A DNA stretch of 6,735 bases from Clostridia bacterium (GTDB taxonomy: Bacteria; Bacillota; Clostridia; Oscillospirales; CAG-272), in contig JAGDCE010000300.1 of assembly GCA_017958705.1 (NCBI GenBank), positions 1 to 6,735 on the forward strand, read 5' to 3'. The first letter of the stretch is position 1. Each line of letters opens with the position of its first letter. The notes under the pieces are model-generated. The model saw nothing but the letters and a program-made list of their open reading frames with translations. It searched no databases and was not told the DNA's origin. Below are positions 1 through 6,735 of the stretch, in pieces. A program made the position numbers and the translations under genes.

Positions 1-2504
1 ATAATTGCCGATATCACCGATACGATGATATCAAGCAGACCTATCTCGATGTAGAATATCTTGACCGTGACCGCGCCGCTCGTGCCGAGGCCGCGCATGA
101 TGCCGAGCTCCTTGTTGCGCTCCTTCACGAGCAGGAGCAGATAGTTCAGTATTATGATGAACAGGAAGATAGCGACCACGGCGGACAGGCCGAGCAGAAA
201 TATGCTCGTTTCCTTCATCGTATCAACGCGGTCGATAACTTCTTCGAACAGCACGGAGCTGACGTCAAGACCGTTCTTACGCGCGATCTTCATGACGTTT
301 CTGACGTTAAGATCGCGGGCGTTCAGCATTACGGTATCGGCTTTGAGTTTACCGTATTCTATACTGTTTTTGTAGTCCTTGCTCAGGATCAGCGTGCGAT
401 CCTCGGTCGTATATCCGACGACGCGGAAAGTGGCGTCGATACGGTCTTCCTCGTAGCTGTAGCGGTAAGACGACTGACGGTTGTAGATCGTGATCCTGAA
501 AATCAGCTCAGGCGTATCATCCGGCGAATATTCCTCTCCGCGCGCCTCGTATTCTTCAATTAAGATCTTCTGCAGATCGTTATACATTTCTTCCGAGATT
601 ATGATCTCGTTTTTGCCGAGCTCCCGATCAAAAGGCGTACCGTCCGGCGAATAGGCCGTCTGCAGAGACGCAGAGGTATCAAGCCTTGCGACTATCTCGT
701 CGTTGTATACGGAATAATAACTGTCCGCTGCGGCTTTGTCCATATACAGCTCAACGTACCCGCCGCTGTTCGCGTCGGCGTTTATATAATCGATCATATC
801 GGAAGAAAAACCATTTGCCGAGATAAGGAGCTTATATGAATTCCTTATATCGTTGCCGCCGCCGCTTATGAGCATATTGACGATGTCGGTAACTTCGTCG
901 CCGGAATCCGTCAGCTCTTCGCAGTTCGTTTTAACGATACCCGTCACTTTTACTGCTTTGTGCTTTTCGGCGACGCCTATAAGAAGTTCTTTGCCCGATA
1001 TATCTTCGATCGAGTCGGGCTTTATCATCACGTATTCGCCCTTATCGTTGACTGAAATGAAGCCGCAGGCGAACAGATCGGCGGCGGAGACGTCGGTTAT
1101 AAGAACTTCGTCTTTGCCTGTCGGGTAATCGCCGCAGAGAAGTCTCAGCCCGGAATCGCTGACTTTTTCAAACTCAAGGATGCCGTTGAATACCGATTGA
1201 TTTTCCATTCCGCTGAGATAATTGTACCAGTCATAATAATCTATCGTACTCGGGACTTTGAGATCGTTTACCGGGATGTACGATATACTCGTCGTATATC
1301 TGAGCCCGGGATGATACGCGGTGAAAAGCTCAGAGATCTGCTCCGTCGTCTTTTCCGTTCTGTAGCTTTTTTCGATATTGATGAAATCGAGGCCGTACTT
1401 TCTGATCGTATTTGAAACGATCTTCGTCTCGTTCGACATTGAAAGTGCAATACCGATATTGAGCAGGGAAACGCAGATCAGTGAGACGAGCAGCGTCACG
1501 GCGAATCTTCCCTTGCGCTTTTTAACATTTGCCGCCGCCTGTGACAGACAGTTGCGGAAGCTCATCGAAGCGTGCTTGAATACCGCTGTTTTCGTCGGCT
1601 GAACGTTTTCGTAAACGTGAGGAGTGAAGTCGCCGGGGCTGTATCCCTCGTCGATATCGTCTATCGTTTCGGGATACGCGAGTACCACGTGCTGTTTATC
1701 TGTTTCAAACGTCAGATAGTTGTCTGTGTCGCCGTGGAGTATGCTTTCCGTCTCCTCCATGCTCAGCTTATGACCGGCTTTAACGAACATGATATTGTCT
1801 TTTATGAATTTCGTCTCCGCGTCTCCGGCTTTCTTGATCCTGTCGATGTCGCCGGTAACGACGCCGTCGCGCAGGAAGATGATACGGTCGCCGTATTTGT
1901 AAGCGATCTCGCTGTCGTGCGTGACGACGATGACGAGGCGCTCTTTACTGAGCTTTTTAAGCGACACGAAAAGATCGTCTCCGGTGACGGAGTCGAGTGA
2001 GCCTGACGGTTCGTCCGCGAGGATCACCTCGGGGCGCTTTACGAGCGCCCGGGCGATAGCGACGCGCTGGCGCTGACCGCCGGATAACTCGGACGGTTTT
2101 CTGTATCCGAGTCCGGAAAGGCCGACGGCGGATAACGCGTCGTCGATACTTTCAATATTCGTGTTCCCGTTCTGCAGACTGAGAGCGAGTTCGATGTTTT
2201 CGTATACAGTCCTGTTTTCGATTATGTTGAAATTCTGGAATACGAATCCTACGTATGTATTTCTGTAATCATCATATTTTCTTGAATTGAACGAAGAGAA
2301 AGGCGCGCCGTCGATTATAACGTCGCCCGAGGTCGGTTTGTCGAGGCCTCCGAGGATATTCAGAAGCGTCGATTTACCGCAGCCGGATTTACCGAGTATC
2401 ATCACCATTCCGGTCTCGGGGAAATCGATCGTTATACCCTTCAGCGCCTGTACCGCCAGTTTGCCTTTGCCGTACGTCTTCGTTAGGTTTCTGACCTGAA
2501 GCAT
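1..2504 (-). CDS. ABC transporter, fused ATP-binding and FtsX/MacB-type permease (3' end outside window)
   Basis: The frame reads from ATG at 2504 without a stop to the window edge, giving 834 residues plus two bases. Residues 1-220 are an ABC ATPase. They show A-loop Tyr11, Walker A GKSGCGKST (38-46), Q-loop Gln90, signature LSGGQ (140-144), Walker B VILADE (160-165, catalytic Glu165), D-loop SGSLD (167-171) and switch His196, all intact. A charged cytoplasmic linker (about 221-313) and a basic amphipathic stretch lead to TM1 (334-354). An outer domain of about 410 residues follows, then TM2 (768-792) and the FtsX-family cytoplasmic motif KERNKELGIMRGLG (794-807). The rest, presumably two more membrane segments, lies outside. 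The order ATPase, TM1, outer domain, TM2 matches MacB-type (type VII) transporters. In that family ATP hydrolysis drives movement of the outer domain for export or extraction rather than classical import. The substrate cannot be read from sequence. The start is supported by GAAAGGA eight bases upstream and by homology beginning at once (MLQVRNLTKTYG). Confidence 0.95.
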   Translation of the reverse strand, partial: MLQVRNLTKTYGKGKLAVQALKGITIDFPETGMVMILGKSGCGKSTLLNILGGLDKPTSGDVIIDGAPFSSFNSRKYDDYRNTYVGFVFQNFNIIENRTVYENIELALSLQNGNTNIESIDDALSAVGLSGLGYRKPSELSGGQRQRVAIARALVKRPEVILADEPSGSLDSVTGDDLFVSLKKLSKERLVIVVTHDSEIAYKYGDRIIFLRDGVVTGDIDRIKKAGDAETKFIKDNIMFVKAGHKLSMEETESILHGDTDNYLTFETDKQHVVLAYPETIDDIDEGYSPGDFTPHVYENVQPTKTAVFKHASMSFRNCLSQAAANVKKRKGRFAVTLLVSLICVSLLNIGIALSMSNETKIVSNTIRKYGLDFINIEKSYRTEKTTEQISELFTAYHPGLRYTTSISYIPVNDLKVPSTIDYYDWYNYLSGMENQSVFNGILEFEKVSDSGLRLLCGDYPTGKDEVLITDVSAADLFACGFISVNDKGEYVMIKPDSIEDISGKELLIGVAEKHKAVKVTGIVKTNCEELTDSGDEVTDIVNMLISGGGNDIRNSYKLLISANGFSSDMIDYINADANSGGYVELYMDKAAADSYYSVYNDEIVARLDTSASLQTAYSPDGTPFDRELGKNEIIISEEMYNDLQKILIEEYEARGEEYSPDDTPELIFRITIYNRQSSYRYSYEEDRIDATFRVVGYTTEDRTLILSKDYKNSIEYGKLKADTVMLNARDLNVRNVMKIARKNGLDVSSVLFEEVIDRVDTMKETSIFLLGLSAVVAIFLFIIILNYLLLLVKERNKELGIMRGLGTSGAVTVKIFYIEIGLLDIIVSVISAI

Positions 2505-2512
2505 GAGTCGTG

Positions 2513-2519
2513 TCCTTTC
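2513..2519 (-). promoter_or_regulatory. Ribosome binding site of the ABC transporter gene
   Basis: Read on the minus strand this is GAAAGGA, eight bases before the ATG at 2504. It fixes the start of the transporter gene. The next in-frame ATG is at residue 33, inside the ATPase fold. Confidence 0.8.
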
Positions 2520-2538
2520 AATCGCGATTTATAAAACA

Positions 2539-2567
2539 AATATACCATACAAAGTTTTCGATGTCAA
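2539..2567 (-). promoter_or_regulatory. Sigma-A type promoter for the ABC transporter gene, extended -10
   Basis: On the minus strand a perfect -35 TTGACA (2562-2567) is followed by a 17-base spacer and a -10 TATATT (2539-2544). The spacer ends in TGG, so the -10 carries the extended TGn motif. Transcription should start near 2532, leaving a leader of about 28 bases that contains the ribosome binding site. By its match to consensus this should be a strong promoter unless repressed. The call rests on pattern only. Confidence 0.8.
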
Positions 2568-2600
2568 CCTTTATATGTAAACACAAACGCTACTATTAAT

Positions 2601-2618
2601 AAAAAAGACTTGTTTTTT
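2601..2618. repeat. Facing A6 and T6 tracts around the rhamnosidase -35 box
   Basis: Six A (2601-2606) and six T (2613-2618) are separated by GACTTG. The tracts are complementary, but the middle is not. A stem of only A-T pairs is weak, so this is more plausibly an intrinsically bent or UP-like AT element overlapping the plus-strand -35 box (2610-2615) than a terminator. Confidence 0.35.
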
Positions 2619-2638
2619 CTTCTTTTATGTGTTATACT
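2610..2638 (+). promoter_or_regulatory. Sigma-A type promoter for the rhamnosidase operon
   Basis: The -35 TTGTTT (2610-2615) and -10 TATACT (2633-2638) are separated by 17 bases. Each box is close to consensus (TTGACA, TATAAT), with an A tract just upstream. Transcription should begin near 2645, giving a leader of about 27 bases before the ATG at 2672. No second promoter is evident before the gene at 5361, so this one probably serves both plus-strand genes. Confidence 0.72.
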
Positions 2639-2660
2639 TTAAACTGTAGTATTATTCGGT

Positions 2661-2666
2661 GAGAGG
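2661..2666 (+). promoter_or_regulatory. Ribosome binding site of the rhamnosidase gene
   Basis: GAGAGG lies five bases before the ATG at 2672. It is a moderate match to the Shine-Dalgarno consensus at slightly short spacing, clearly weaker than the site of the next gene (AAAGGAGG). Confidence 0.65.
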
Positions 2667-2671
2667 CAGTT

Positions 2672-5347
2672 ATGAAAATCACAGACCTTCAATGCGAACA
2701 TATGCCCGCCGGCCGTCCGGGCGACTGTGACGTTTATTGTATCGGCACGGACAGACCGCATTTTTCGTTCCGTATAGACGGCGCGGACAGGAACGCTTCA
2801 GTCAGATCATATAAACTCATCGTCAGCTCGAGCGCAGAGCTTTCCGCCGACGGCGTCGGCGATATGTACGACACCGGCACGGTGCAGGGCAGCAGCGTTT
2901 TCGATATAGAATACTGCGGGAAACAGCTTCTGCCGCTCAGTATCTATTATTTCAAAGTATACGTGATGGTCGGAAAGACCGCGCTTAAAAGCAATATAGG
3001 CGTTTTTGCGACGGGAGTCGGAGACGCGGGACATTTAAAGGATCATTTCATTACCGCGCCGGAAGGACATCTGCGCGCATATGACGTTTCAAAGGGTCGC
3101 GGCGGCCGTCCCGCGCCGTATTTCAGACGCGACGTCAGACTCGAAGGGCGCGTATCGTCTATATACGCATACGTTACGTCTCTCGGCGTTTTCGAGTTTT
3201 TCATAAACGGAAAAAGGATAGGTGACGCGCAGTTCGATCCCGGTTTTACCGATTATCACAAAACGCTTCAATACCGTTTCTTTGACGTTACAAAATACTT
3301 CACGTCCGGTACGAACACGATCGGAGCGGTCGTCGGCAGCGGCTGGTATAATTCTTATATCGGCTATTCCGGCGAAAAGGATATATACGGCGACAAAAAC
3401 GCGCTTTCGGTCTATTTCCGCGTCATATACAAGGACGGCAGCTGGGACGAATTCTATACCGACGACAGTTGGGAATGCGCATCGGGCGCTTATATCTACA
3501 CCGACAACCAGAACGGCGAATACTACGACGCGCGGATTGAACGCAAAGGCAGATTCGAGCCGGGACACGACGATTACGGCTGGGCGGCCGCGGTAAAATA
3601 CGTCCCGCCTTTCATCTTCGGGACAAAGCTCCTGCCCGTGACCGGTCCCTCGGTCAAGGTTAATGAAACGATAGATCCTGTATCAGTCACACGTGTCGGT
3701 GAAGACTATATCGTCGATATGGGTCAGAACATGGTAGGTGTGATCTCCGTAAAGCTCAGATGCGAAGCGGGGACCGTGCTGACGTTCACGCACGGAGAAA
3801 TGCTCAATGACGCCGACAAAGGCGAACGCGGCTGTGACGGCCCGAAAGGAACTCTCTACACCACGAACCTCCGCGGTGCGGAACAGACGGACACCTATAT
3901 CTGCCGCGGGCAGGACGACGAATATATCCCTCATTTCACGTTTCACGGTTTCAGATACGTACAGATCCGCGGCTTGCCGTACGAGCCCGCGATCGAAGAC
4001 GTAAAAGGTCTCGTGATGTATTCGGCGTGCCGCAGGACCGGTACCGTCAGAGTCGATAACAAGGATCTGAGGCAGCTGATCTCAAATATCGAATGGGGCC
4101 ACAGGGGCAATTTCCTCAGCCTGCCGACAGACTGCCCGCAGCGTAACGAAAGGCTCGGCTGGACCGGCGACGCTCAGGTGTTCAGTAAATCCGCTTGCTA
4201 CGGCATGGACTGCGCCGAATTTTACAACAAATATATGCGCGACGTGACCGACGCTCAGAAACCGAACGGATCCGTTACGAGCATTGCCCCGATGGTAAGA
4301 AAACATAACGGAGCGGATCTCACCGGAAACGGCGCCGCGGCGTGGGGCGACGCGATATTCATAATACCGTTCAACGTATACAGGATACACGGAGATAAAC
4401 GCGTCCTCTCGTACGCATATCCGTACGCAGAAAAGTACTTCGAATATCTGCTTTCCACGACCGACGGTCTGTTAAGACCGGCCGCGGGATACGGAGACTG
4501 GCTTTCCGTTTACGAGGAGACTCCGAAAGACGTACTGGCGACCGCCTTTTTCGCGTACGACGCGTATATCATGTCGTATATATCCGAGATCCTCGGCAAA
4601 CGCGACCGCTCCGAGTATTATAAAACGATGTTCGACCGGATATCCGAGGAGTGGCGCGAAGCGTATATACGCGACGGAAACATTATAAAAGGCGACACGC
4701 AGTGCTGTTATCTGCTCGCACTCAAATTCGGGCTTGTGAAAGGCGAGGAGAAAGACGCTGCGGTCGCACATCTGTTGAGAAAAATCAAAGAAGCGGACGG
4801 ACATCTGCGCACAGGATTTGTCGGCGTCGGATATCTTTTGCCGGTACTTTGCGACAACGGCCACGCTGATACTGCATACGGTATACTCTGTCAGACGACT
4901 TATCCTTCGTGGCTGTATTCAGTGCTTAACGGCGCGACGACGATCTGGGAGCGCTGGAACAGCTATACGGCGGAAAACGGATTCGGCGACGCCGGGATGA
5001 ACTCTTTCAATCATTATTCGCTCGGCAGCTGTTACGAGTGGATGTACGAGTATATGCTCGGCATAAAACCCGTAACCCCGGGATTTGCGAGATTTTTATA
5101 CAAACCATACCCGGACAAGCGTATAAACGGCGCCTCCGGCAGCTACGACAGCCCGTCCGGCACGATCGGATCGGAATGGCGTTATAACGGCCGCAATTAC
5201 GACATGAAGCTTACCGTACCCGTCAACTCGACGGCGGTAGTTCTCCCCGACGAGAAGCTGCACATCGGCGGCATCCGCGGTTATCAGCCTGTAGCCGAGA
5301 TGCTTGAGCTCGGCTCCGGCGTTCACACGTTCAAATTATTCGAGTAA
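2672..5347 (+). CDS. Alpha-L-rhamnosidase, glycoside hydrolase family 78, cytoplasmic
   Basis: This 891-residue enzyme should release terminal alpha-L-rhamnose from rhamnosides such as plant glycosides, pectin-derived or bacterial oligosaccharides, by the inverting mechanism of GH78. The family layout is complete: an N-terminal FnIII-like domain (about 1-115), an accessory beta-sandwich beginning at PYFRR (149-153), a second sandwich containing DMGQN (349-353) and HFTFHGFRYV (421-430), an (alpha/alpha)6 barrel (about 445-795) and a C-terminal sandwich (about 800-891). The catalytic signature DCPQRNERLGWTGDA spans 487-501, with Glu493 as expected general acid and Asp487 and Asp500 as conserved acids. 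TIWERW (757-762) gives Glu760 as expected general base, and NSFNHY (777-782) contains conserved His781. Catalytic roles are transferred from studied GH78 enzymes. The N-terminus (MKITDLQCEH) has no signal peptide or membrane segment, so the substrate must be taken up first. It is the first gene of an operon with the gene at 5361. Exact glycosidic specificity cannot be told. Confidence 0.96.
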   Translation: MKITDLQCEHMPAGRPGDCDVYCIGTDRPHFSFRIDGADRNASVRSYKLIVSSSAELSADGVGDMYDTGTVQGSSVFDIEYCGKQLLPLSIYYFKVYVMVGKTALKSNIGVFATGVGDAGHLKDHFITAPEGHLRAYDVSKGRGGRPAPYFRRDVRLEGRVSSIYAYVTSLGVFEFFINGKRIGDAQFDPGFTDYHKTLQYRFFDVTKYFTSGTNTIGAVVGSGWYNSYIGYSGEKDIYGDKNALSVYFRVIYKDGSWDEFYTDDSWECASGAYIYTDNQNGEYYDARIERKGRFEPGHDDYGWAAAVKYVPPFIFGTKLLPVTGPSVKVNETIDPVSVTRVGEDYIVDMGQNMVGVISVKLRCEAGTVLTFTHGEMLNDADKGERGCDGPKGTLYTTNLRGAEQTDTYICRGQDDEYIPHFTFHGFRYVQIRGLPYEPAIEDVKGLVMYSACRRTGTVRVDNKDLRQLISNIEWGHRGNFLSLPTDCPQRNERLGWTGDAQVFSKSACYGMDCAEFYNKYMRDVTDAQKPNGSVTSIAPMVRKHNGADLTGNGAAAWGDAIFIIPFNVYRIHGDKRVLSYAYPYAEKYFEYLLSTTDGLLRPAAGYGDWLSVYEETPKDVLATAFFAYDAYIMSYISEILGKRDRSEYYKTMFDRISEEWREAYIRDGNIIKGDTQCCYLLALKFGLVKGEEKDAAVAHLLRKIKEADGHLRTGFVGVGYLLPVLCDNGHADTAYGILCQTTYPSWLYSVLNGATTIWERWNSYTAENGFGDAGMNSFNHYSLGSCYEWMYEYMLGIKPVTPGFARFLYKPYPDKRINGASGSYDSPSGTIGSEWRYNGRNYDMKLTVPVNSTAVVLPDEKLHIGGIRGYQPVAEMLELGSGVHTFKLFE

Positions 5348-5353
5348 AGGAGG
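5346..5353 (+). promoter_or_regulatory. Strong ribosome binding site deciding a TTG start
   Basis: AAAGGAGG overlaps the last two bases of the rhamnosidase stop codon and sits seven bases before TTG 5361. This match and spacing, followed by Lys-Lys and a hydrophobic segment, identify TTG as the start. No in-frame ATG occurs before about residue 50, past the signal peptide. Confidence 0.88.
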
Positions 5354-5360
5354 GATCCGC

Positions 5361-6735
5361 TTGAAAAAAACTGCGGCGGCTGTGACCGTTGTTATAATTG
5401 CATTGCTTTTCGGTCTCGTCTGCCACGGCGCGGATGCCCGGATCGTAAATCAAAACGGTGTGACCGGCTCGGTATCGCTCGGCGATCTTTTGACGGTGCA
5501 GACCGATATGGACGGTGAAGGAAGATACGTTCAGTGGTATGCGGACGGTGAAAAGACCGGCGAGGCGTCGGAGTCTCTGCGTGTCGGAACGGATATGCTA
5601 GGCAAATCGATCACGGCGACCGTGACGAGCGGAGAAGTGTCGGTTACGACCGAACCCGTCACCGTAAAAGCCGGCGCTCCTACGCTTGAATTTTCGGGCA
5701 ATGCGGGCGATTACTCCGCGTATCTGACGTGGTCCGGCAACGGAAACGGCGCCGAGATAACGGGATACGAGATCTCGTACAGTCTCAGCTCGTCGCCGTC
5801 CGTTGTGATCGGTACGGTATCGCTCGGACCCGGCGCGACAGGATATACGCTGACCGGCCTTTCCGGAGGTACGGAACACACGATACGACTTACCGCGTTC
5901 AATTCCGTCGGAAGCACGTCCGTCTCGATCAGACTGACGCCGAACGACCCGGATCTTGCGACTGTCGTAGCCGTAAAGAACGAGATCGAATCGTCTAATT
6001 TCGCGCTGCACATGGATATAGCCAACGACGCATCCTCGATACGCGAATATCTTACCTCGTATTTCAAAAGATTTTCCGATTACGGCGTGACCGTCAAGGA
6101 CGTTATCGTCGATTCCGTAACGCCCGCAGTGCGCAAATCCTCGCAGTTCCCGGACGCGCCTGCCGGTAAGTTCTCATATATCGTTGAGATAACGAAAGGC
6201 GACGTGAGTCTTACAACTAAGAAACTCACGGCGCAGATCGACAACTCGTCGTCTATAGTTTACCTGTTCGCCGAGAAATTCAGCGTTCAGAGAGGAGAAA
6301 GACTCACCGTCACCGCCTCGGTCATCGACGTTGCGGAAGACGGATTCAAATGGTATATTTCACAGACGGAGAAAGGTGAGGGGACGCTCGTCTCCGGTGC
6401 CGATTCCTCATCGTGCAGCATACCGACCGACAAGGCGGGAGAGTATTACGTTTACTGCGTATGCGGCGGCGTCTCGTCTTCCCGAATGAAGATAATAGTT
6501 ACCGAGCCTTTCGTCGCCGTATCCGACGTAGAACTGTCGACCGAGACTCTTACGGTCTCGGAGAGCACGGTGCTTCACGCGGACGTTTATCCGTCCGACG
6601 CCACAAACTCGGCGATCGTATGGACCGTCGTCAATGACGGTGGCTGTATGGTCTCGCTCAACGGCAGGACGATCACCGCTTACGTACCCGGCACCGTTAC
6701 GCTGAAAGCGTCGGTAAAAGGCGGAGCCGCTGACG
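5361..6735 (+). CDS. Secreted multi-domain Ig/FnIII-like protein with Big_2 domain (3' end outside window)
   Basis: From TTG 5361 the frame is open to the window end (458 residues plus one base). Residues 1-26 are a typical signal peptide: KK, hydrophobic core 5-20, likely cleavage after ADA (24-26). Cys21 is not in a good lipobox (GLVC), so a lipoprotein is unlikely. Modules in order: an Ig-like domain with WYADG and DMLGKSITATV (about 27-105); a fibronectin III-like domain (107-194) with TGYEISY and TGLSGGTEHTIRLTAFNSVG; a module (about 198-294) with VKNEIES near its start and ITKGDVSLTTKKLTA near its end; an Ig-like domain (about 296-382) with Trp331 and YYVYCVC (362-368); and a bacterial Ig group 2 domain (about 388-455) with YPSDATNSAIVWTV and GTVTLKASV. 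Such arrays usually act as stalks or binding modules of cell-surface proteins. No catalytic or anchoring part is visible, so function is unknown. It follows the rhamnosidase by 13 bases and should be cotranscribed with it. Confidence 0.9.
   Translation, partial: MKKTAAAVTVVIIALLFGLVCHGADARIVNQNGVTGSVSLGDLLTVQTDMDGEGRYVQWYADGEKTGEASESLRVGTDMLGKSITATVTSGEVSVTTEPVTVKAGAPTLEFSGNAGDYSAYLTWSGNGNGAEITGYEISYSLSSSPSVVIGTVSLGPGATGYTLTGLSGGTEHTIRLTAFNSVGSTSVSIRLTPNDPDLATVVAVKNEIESSNFALHMDIANDASSIREYLTSYFKRFSDYGVTVKDVIVDSVTPAVRKSSQFPDAPAGKFSYIVEITKGDVSLTTKKLTAQIDNSSSIVYLFAEKFSVQRGERLTVTASVIDVAEDGFKWYISQTEKGEGTLVSGADSSSCSIPTDKAGEYYVYCVCGGVSSSRMKIIVTEPFVAVSDVELSTETLTVSESTVLHADVYPSDATNSAIVWTVVNDGGCMVSLNGRTITAYVPGTVTLKASVKGGAAD

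Larger units (their letters stand above)
2505..2671. other. Divergent intergenic control region
   Basis: This 167-base AT-rich spacer separates the two divergent genes and contains both promoters. The -35 boxes face away from each other, with 42 bases (2568-2609) between them. That stretch is long enough for a shared regulator. It holds the near-palindrome TTTATATGTAAA (2570-2581, one mismatched pair) and AACGCT (2586-2591), which resembles the core of LacI/CcpA-family operators but lacks the flanking matches. I see no terminator, riboswitch-sized leader or small ORF here. Whether one regulator controls both sides is not shown. Confidence 0.6.

Noticed and set aside
1572..2000. 142-residue plus-strand open frame opposite the transporter ATPase
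   Set aside because: It lies antisense to the ABC signature and Walker B coding region, and shows no domain or convincing ribosome binding site. It is a shadow of a codon-biased gene.
2582..2595. Possible CcpA cre site
   Set aside because: Only the AANCGNT core fits. The outer T, G and C of the consensus are missing, so catabolite control cannot be claimed.
2601..2618. Rho-independent terminator from the A6/T6 arms
   Set aside because: The stem would be A-T only and there is no GC-rich helix. It lies within a promoter and no gene ends nearby.
3089..3568. 159-residue minus-strand open frame inside the rhamnosidase
   Set aside because: The plus strand encodes conserved GH78 sequence across this whole stretch. 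The antisense frame is open because of GAC/GCG/TCG codon bias.
5412..5425. Lipobox around Cys21 of the secreted protein
   Set aside because: The residues before the cysteine are GLV, not a typical L-[AST]-[GA] pattern, and an ADA cleavage site follows.
5598..6067. Two overlapping minus-strand frames of 137 and 118 residues at the start of the secreted protein
   Set aside because: They overlap one another in different frames and lie opposite a well-supported Ig/FnIII coding region. Neither has a recognisable family or promoter.
1..6735. CRISPR array, mobile element, RNA gene or defence system
   Set aside because: I saw no spaced direct repeats, transposase or integrase motifs, tRNA or rRNA segments, or defence domains in the window.

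Overview
The window holds three protein genes and one short divergent promoter region. Two of the genes run off the ends. A minus-strand gene (positions 1-2504, its 3' end outside the window) encodes an ABC transporter with the ATPase and an FtsX/MacB-type permease in one chain. Divergent from it, on the plus strand, is a complete 891-residue family GH78 alpha-L-rhamnosidase (2672-5347). Thirteen bases further on, behind a near-perfect Shine-Dalgarno, a secreted protein of tandem beta-sandwich (Ig/FnIII-like) modules begins at a TTG codon (5361) and leaves the window still open at residue 458.

The host is most likely a Gram-positive Bacillota, probably a gut-type Clostridia. The evidence is consensus sigma-A promoters in AT-rich spacer DNA, strong AGGAGG-type ribosome binding sites, a fused ATPase-FtsX transporter with a large outer domain, and a secreted protein carrying a bacterial Ig group 2 (Big_2) domain. 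The taxonomic guess is inference. Coding DNA is moderately GC-rich, with many GAC/GCG/TCG codons, while the 167-base spacer is clearly AT-rich.

Layout: 1-2504 minus, ABC ATPase-permease; 2505-2671, two back-to-back promoters whose -35 boxes are 42 bases apart; 2672-5347 plus, rhamnosidase; 5361-end plus, modular secreted protein. The two plus-strand genes almost certainly form an operon. The rhamnosidase has no signal peptide, so it should act in the cytoplasm on imported rhamnosides. Its operon partner is exported, so the two proteins probably do not act in the same compartment. The transporter is of the mechanotransmission/export type rather than a sugar importer, so its divergent position does not by itself link it to rhamnose use.

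I found no RNA genes, CRISPR arrays, insertion sequences, attachment sites, toxin-antitoxin pairs or defence genes. All three genes belong to recognisable families and the window looks ordinary. The points most worth a second look are the oversized outer domain of the transporter with two MacB-like motifs, the compartment mismatch in the operon, and the DNA between the two promoters.
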